This document shows positions 5,017 to 5,162 of a stretch of DNA of 5,162 nucleotides, one piece after another; positions within the stretch are counted from its first letter, which is position 1; every line of letters starts with the position of its first letter. The position numbers were made by a program, and so were the translations under genes. The stretch covers positions 1-5,162 of the forward strand of contig JAGLUD010000037.1 in assembly GCA_023134935.1 (NCBI GenBank), written 5' to 3'. The notes beneath the pieces are model-generated. The model was not told the origin of the DNA, made no database searches, and worked only from the letters and a program-made list of their open reading frames with translations. The DNA comes from Paracoccaceae bacterium (lineage in GTDB: Bacteria; Pseudomonadota; Alphaproteobacteria; Rhodobacterales; Rhodobacteraceae).

Positions 5017-5162
5017 ATGAGCGTGATCCGCGCGGTAGTAAAAGGCTGCGGCCATTACCTTCCTGAAAGGGTTGTGGAAAACGACGAGTTTGCCAAAACA
5101 CTTGATACATCTGATGAATGGATTCGCGCCCGCACGGGAATCGAGCGGCGGCATTTCGCGGC
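5017..5162 (+). CDS. fabH: Beta-ketoacyl-ACP synthase III, 3' end cut by the window edge
   Basis: Condenses acetyl-CoA with malonyl-ACP to begin type II fatty-acid synthesis. Only the first 48 codons and two bases are present, but they carry the family's N-terminal signature: an [19 protein letters not shown] strand and loop at 4-22, then [18 protein letters not shown] at 31-48, the region that forms part of the CoA-binding mouth. The catalytic cysteine, histidine and asparagine lie beyond the window. GAGG at 5005-5008, inside the end of plsX, precedes the ATG by eight bases. Only three bases separate it from the plsX stop codon, so it is read as part of the same transcript. In Rhodobacterales ihfA commonly follows, which cannot be checked here. 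Confidence 0.96.
   Translation, partial: MSVIRAVVKGCGHYLPERVVENDEFAKTLDTSDEWIRARTGIERRHFA

Noticed and set aside
4452..5110. Long open frames on the minus strand across plsX and fabH
   Set aside because: They lie antisense to clearly conserved genes, have no family resemblance, and follow from the codon bias of the plus strand.

Overview
The window looks like a chromosomal segment of an alphaproteobacterium, most likely a member of the Rhodobacteraceae/Roseobacter group. The evidence is the gene order bamE / DUF177-rpmF-plsX-fabH, the style of the PyrE, OlsB and L32 proteins, and a moderate GC content. It is almost entirely coding. No tRNA, rRNA, CRISPR array, transposase or integrase is visible.

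Left part (1-1181): the 3' two thirds of pyrE (orotate phosphoribosyltransferase) run in from the left edge. Next, on the same strand, comes an AT-richer gene with a TTG start for a CatB/Vat-type left-handed beta-helix acetyltransferase. It is the only gene here that looks foreign: about 44% GC by hand count, against about 55-65% in sampled rows of pyrE. Short direct repeats lie at its two borders.

Middle part (1182-2853): on the minus strand is an OlsB-family N-acyltransferase (first step of ornithine-lipid synthesis) without its usual olsA partner in the window. It is divergent from msrB (methionine-R-sulfoxide reductase). msrB converges on bamE (outer-membrane assembly lipoprotein), and the two genes share one TTAA for both stop codons.

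Right part (2854-5162): divergent from bamE is the conserved cluster DUF177/YceD, rpmF (ribosomal protein L32), plsX (acyl-ACP:phosphate acyltransferase) and the start of fabH (ketoacyl-ACP synthase III), which is cut by the right edge. This cluster joins ribosome assembly to the first steps of fatty-acid and phospholipid synthesis. Together with OlsB and BamE, four or five genes here concern membrane lipids or the envelope.

I do not see a convincing undescribed system. The points that merit a second look are small: the acquired-looking acetyltransferase and its border repeats, an orphan-looking olsB, helically phased CTTGAA repeats in the olsB/msrB promoter region, perfect palindromes upstream of DUF177 and of rpmF, and an MsrB without the usual resolving cysteine.
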